DNA from: Promethearchaeota archaeon
Lineage (GTDB): Archaea > Asgardarchaeota > Lokiarchaeia > Sigynarchaeales > SOKP01
Direction: 5' to 3'
Length of the DNA: 5,310 bases
NCBI GenBank assembly: GCA_014729315.1
Contig: WJKD01000814.1
Span: 1-5,310, forward strand
The translations under genes were made by a program, and so were the position numbers. Under the pieces are notes generated by a model. It saw only the letters and a program-made list of their open reading frames with translations, searched no databases and had not been told where the DNA came from. This document shows, in pieces, positions 5,098 through 5,310 of this stretch. Position 1 is the stretch's first letter, and every line of letters begins with the position of its first letter.

Positions 5098-5310
5098 ATG
5101 ACAGATAGGAGACTTCGCGTTGGTGTGATTGGTCTCGGCGGAATTGGAAGAGTTCATTTAACAGGATATCAAAAAAATAAAAAATGCAAATTGATTTCTG
5201 TAGCTTCGGGCACTAAAGAACACGCCACAGAAGCTGCGAAAAATTATAAAATCGAAAATTCTTATTGGGATGATGATTGGAAAATCATGATAAAAGAAGA
5301 TAATCTCGAC
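5098..5310 (+). CDS. Gfo/Idh/MocA-family NAD(P)-dependent oxidoreductase, N-terminal part
   Basis: The first 71 codons are present and the gene runs off the right edge. Residues 6-20 form the first Rossmann strand and dinucleotide loop, LRVGVIGLGGIGRVH, with the GxGxxGxxH pattern at Gly12, Gly14, Gly17 and His20 that is typical of this family. After it come the KLISVASGTKEHATEAAKNY strand and helix, where the residues after the second strand set the NAD or NADP preference (an Asp here would favour NAD; this protein has Ser-Gly-Thr). Then comes YWDDDWKIMIKEDNLD, which matches the stretch before the DxVxIxTP segment. Family members are cytoplasmic sugar, inositol or amino-sugar dehydrogenases and biliverdin-type reductases. 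The catalytic EKP motif and the substrate domain lie outside the window, so the substrate cannot be named. It is divergent from the membrane gene and appears unrelated to the thiolase operon. Confidence 0.9.
   Translation, partial: MTDRRLRVGVIGLGGIGRVHLTGYQKNKKCKLISVASGTKEHATEAAKNYKIENSYWDDDWKIMIKEDNLD

Noticed and set aside
1..5310. CRISPR arrays, insertion sequences, tRNA or rRNA genes
   Set aside because: No regularly spaced direct repeats, transposase motifs, terminal inverted repeats or tRNA cloverleaf and T-loop signatures were seen on either strand.

Overview
The window looks like part of an AT-rich archaeal chromosome. The evidence is an archaeal-type SepF cell-division protein, thiolase-fold enzymes next to DUF35 zinc-ribbon/OB-fold partners, TATA-like boxes, GGTGA-type Shine-Dalgarno (SD) sequences inside the operon but not at its first gene, and T-rich putative terminators. 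An Asgard (Lokiarchaeia-like) or other mesophilic archaeal lineage is plausible, but the sequence alone does not settle this.

Layout. Positions 1-184 hold at most the last codons of a + strand gene, then an A-rich stretch that reads as a T-rich terminator on the - strand. Positions 185-3582 are a tight four-gene - strand operon. In transcription order it encodes DUF35 protein A, thiolase-like protein A, thiolase-like protein B and DUF35 protein B, with gaps of only 14, 3 and 3 bases. Positions 3583-4127 are a 545-base divergent intergenic region with candidate promoters, a 14-base palindrome beside a TATA box and several small inverted repeats. sepF follows on the + strand (4128-4487). A small - strand membrane-protein gene (4972-4550) converges on it and is cut by one in-frame TGA. 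From 5098 a Gfo/Idh/MocA-type oxidoreductase begins on the + strand and runs off the window.

How the genes work together. Thiolases with DUF35 partners are known as physical complexes: the archaeal acetoacetyl-CoA thiolase/HMG-CoA synthase/DUF35 assembly, the Ltp2-ChsH2 steroid side-chain aldolase, and BbsAB of benzylsuccinate oxidation. Here two different thiolase-fold subunits are paired with two different DUF35 subunits and no HMG-CoA synthase is present. By motif alignment both thiolases lack the nucleophilic Cys and the GHP His, and carry Tyr where many thiolases have the His of an HDAF-like motif. This points away from ordinary thiolysis and toward an Ltp2-like acyl-CoA (retro-)aldolase or another CoA-dependent C-C chemistry, possibly in one heteromeric complex. 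The substrate cannot be read from the sequence. This operon is the most interesting part of the window; the TGA-split membrane gene comes second.
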